DNA of 5,618 bases from NCBI GenBank assembly GCA_018816925.1, contig JAHIUP010000001.1, positions 1-5,618 on the forward strand. Direction: 5' to 3'. Under the pieces are notes generated by a model. That model was not told the DNA's origin. It did not search any database and saw nothing but the letters and a program-made list of their open reading frames with translations. The first letter of the stretch is position 1, and each line of letters begins with the position of its first letter. This document shows positions 4,715 to 5,618 of this stretch, piece after piece. Made by a program: the position numbers and the translations under genes. The DNA is from Patescibacteria group bacterium (GTDB taxonomy: Bacteria > Patescibacteriota > Minisyncoccia > Minisyncoccales > UBA10102).

Positions 4715-5618
4715 TTATAAGTCCGAAACCCGAAATCCCAAACTCTTTTCGCCAAGGCGGAGATTGGGGGCGGCCTCCAGGGAGGCGCCGGAAGGCAGTG
4801 CGTCTCCCCGCTCCCATGCCACGTATCCCGTGAGAGCTGTCATGACGCCATTGTCCGTGGCGAGCCCTGAAGGAGGAATGAAAAGCGCGAGGTCAGAGAA
4901 TGATTCTTTTATTCGTTCCTTCAGAAGCTCATTTGCCGCGACCCCTCCTCCAAGAATAAGGGCCTTGGCTCCCAAGGCGTCCGCCGCCTTTTTTGTTTTG
5001 GCTAAGAGTACTTCCACAATTGCTTCCTGAATTTCCCAAGACATTTCTGCCACATATTCTGGAGAGGTACGTTCTTCTTCGCTCCTTGCCTGGAAATCGT
5101 AAAGCACCGCGGTCTTTAACCCCGAGAAGCTAAAGTCATAATCTTTTGTGTGCAGCATGGGCCGTGGCAATCGAATGTTCTGTTGCTTGGAATACTGCTT
5201 CCGGGAATCACCCCTCTCGCGCCCCAGCGGGCGCTTGGGGGTTGCGCTCTCGGCCGTTTGCTCCGACGTTTGTCGGAGACCATGCCAAACGGCCTCCGAG
5301 AGCTTCCCGGAAAGCAGTATTTCCTCGTTCCATCGTTGAGCATGTTCGGCAATGGCAGGTCCCCCAGGATAGGGGAGTCCAAGAATGCGGGCCGTCTTGT
5401 CAAAGGCCTCTCCTGCCGCGTCGTCTCTCGTTTCCCCGACAATGTTGTATTTTCCAATTGTTTCCACCAGCACCAACTGAGTATGTCCGCCAGATACAAT
5501 TAACGCTATTGCGGGGAAGATATTTGCAGCGTGGAAATTGGAAATTGGAAATTGAAAACTCTCGTTGCTTTGCGCCAGCAAAGCAACGAGAAGGTGGCCC
5601 TCTATGTGGTCCACGGGA
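4715..5618 (-). CDS. tsaD: tRNA N6-adenosine threonylcarbamoyltransferase TsaD, 5' end outside window
   Basis: TsaD transfers threonylcarbamoyl to A37 of tRNAs reading ANN codons (t6A), working with TsaB and TsaE. The frame runs off the right edge; the GTG at 5614 is an internal Val codon (PVDHIEGH), not a start. Visible motifs in order: HIEGH (both metal-binding His), IVSGGHTQLV, ETRDDAAGEAFDK, LGLPYPGGP, RLPRPM, DFSFSGLKTAV, LILGGGVAANELL and SGLATDNGVM with the C-terminal metal-binding Asp. About 300 residues are visible, and roughly 110 more are expected, giving about 410 against the usual 335-345. The excess is in repeat-coded stretches: about 15-19 residues after HIEGHLL, about 50 between LGLPYPGGPAIAEHA and RLPRPM, and a C-terminal tail after PNLRLG. 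All catalytic motifs survive and the frame is open, so it is probably functional. It is the first visible gene of the minus-strand operon, 8 bp before valS. Confidence 0.95.
   Translation of the reverse strand, partial: PVDHIEGHLLVALLAQSNESFQFPISNFHAANIFPAIALIVSGGHTQLVLVETIGKYNIVGETRDDAAGEAFDKTARILGLPYPGGPAIAEHAQRWNEEILLSGKLSEAVWHGLRQTSEQTAESATPKRPLGRERGDSRKQYSKQQNIRLPRPMLHTKDYDFSFSGLKTAVLYDFQARSEEERTSPEYVAEMSWEIQEAIVEVLLAKTKKAADALGAKALILGGGVAANELLKERIKESFSDLALFIPPSGLATDNGVMTALTGYVAWERGDALPSGASLEAAPNLRLGEKSLGFRVSDL
4723..4743. repeat. three degenerate heptamers at the tsaD 3' end
   Basis: CCGAAAC, CCGAAAT and CCCAAAC lie in register (4723-4729, 4730-4736, 4737-4743). They code for the last TsaD residues (LGFRVSD), beyond the usual family C-terminus at PNLRL. 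The period matches the heptamers at 5533-5553, with a related A-rich core. Confidence 0.6.
4769..4789. repeat. GC-rich palindrome near the tsaD 3' end
   Basis: GGC plus GCCTCC (4769-4771, 4773-4778) face GGAGGC plus GCC (4781-4789), with one bulged G and almost no loop. It codes for the ASLEAA segment just before PNLRL. It may be part of a repeat-derived 3' end together with the adjacent heptamers. Confidence 0.5.
5189..5324. repeat. 136-bp nested inverted-repeat element inserted in frame in tsaD
   Basis: The outer arms are 5189-5207 and 5304-5324: 19 and 21 bases, complementary apart from two single-base bulges (core ATACTGCTT/AAGCAGTAT and CCGGGAA/TTCCCGG). Inside are two substructures. 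One is GCGCCC/GGGCGC (5219-5224, 5229-5234, loop CAGC), flanked by CCCC/GGGG. The other is a long stem GCTCTCGG/CCGAGAGC (5246-5253, 5296-5303) plus CCGTTTG/CAAACGG (5254-5260, 5286-5292), enclosing CTCCGAC/GTCGGAG (5261-5267, 5272-5278, loop GTTT). The whole would fold as a two-branched structure as RNA or cruciform DNA. It codes for most of a ~50-residue polar insertion in TsaD at a place where homologues have a short loop. At least two plus-strand frames and two minus-strand frames stay open across it. Confidence 0.85.
5533..5591. repeat. heptamer tandem repeat plus perfect palindrome inside tsaD
   Basis: GGAAATT is repeated exactly three times (5533-5553), followed by GAAAAC and then a perfect inverted repeat: TCTCGTTGCTTTGC (5560-5573), loop GCCA, GCAAAGCAACGAGA (5578-5591). 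The block codes for the extra peptide between HIEGHLL and FPAIALIVSGGH. Because seven is not a multiple of three, each heptamer is read in a different frame. Confidence 0.85.

Noticed and set aside
4707..4817. Longer valS start adding 37 residues
   Set aside because: The added peptide is Arg/Pro-rich, overlaps the tsaD 3' end and is antisense-like repeat translation in another frame; the family N-terminus begins at 4706.
3735..5030. 431-residue plus-strand open frame opposite valS and tsaD
   Set aside because: It mirrors two clear conserved genes on the other strand and shows no recognisable domain.
4723..5591. CRISPR array
   Set aside because: The repeats are 7 bp and directly adjacent, with no spacers.
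5612..5614. GTG as the start of tsaD
   Set aside because: The frame remains open upstream (Pro codon before it) and the residue is the Val of the PVDHIEGH motif, about 110 residues into a normal TsaD.

Overview
The window looks like a piece of a chromosome from a Patescibacteria/CPR bacterium, most likely a Parcubacteria-type lineage. This is an inference. It rests on tandem genes for small two-helix VirB2/TrbC-like (T4SS_pilin-type) membrane proteins, a ValRS with no C-terminal coiled-coil arm, genes with weak or absent Shine-Dalgarno sites, and heptamer A/T-rich repeats and palindromes lying inside genes. No taxonomic marker is present that would settle it.

Layout. Positions 1-1128 (+ strand) carry three consecutive pilin-like genes: the 3' end of a divergent one, then two near-duplicate genes. 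Each duplicate has the same promoter-like block, the same ~78-base leader with a small hairpin, the same signal peptide and the same C-terminal membrane hairpin; only the segment just after the signal peptide and the last residues differ. A strong intrinsic terminator (1146-1182) closes this block. A tRNA-Leu(UAG) gene with encoded CCA follows (1234-1317), with its own terminator overlapping the end of the converging operon. From the right edge down to 1351, the minus strand is a compact operon: tsaD (5' end outside the window), valS, prsW-like protease and hsp20. The junctions are 8 bp apart, a 4-bp overlap and 3 bp apart. It combines two tRNA functions (t6A37 modification, valine charging) with two protein or envelope stress functions (intramembrane protease, small heat-shock chaperone).

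The most unusual part is tsaD. Its conserved motifs are intact, but in-frame extra sequence interrupts or extends it in at least three places, and each is built of repeats: a 136-bp nested inverted-repeat element (5189-5324), a block of three exact heptamers plus a perfect 14-bp-arm palindrome (5533-5591), and a C-terminal tail made of degenerate heptamers and a palindrome (4723-4789). A perfect 16-bp palindrome also lies in the acidic N-terminal region of hsp20. Together these suggest small palindromic elements that insert into coding sequence and are tolerated as extra peptide, comparable in principle to Rickettsia palindromic elements. A second oddity is the tRNA-Leu, where the D-loop G18 and T-loop U55 both appear replaced (A and G). 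No gene-free stretch exceeds about 120 bases.
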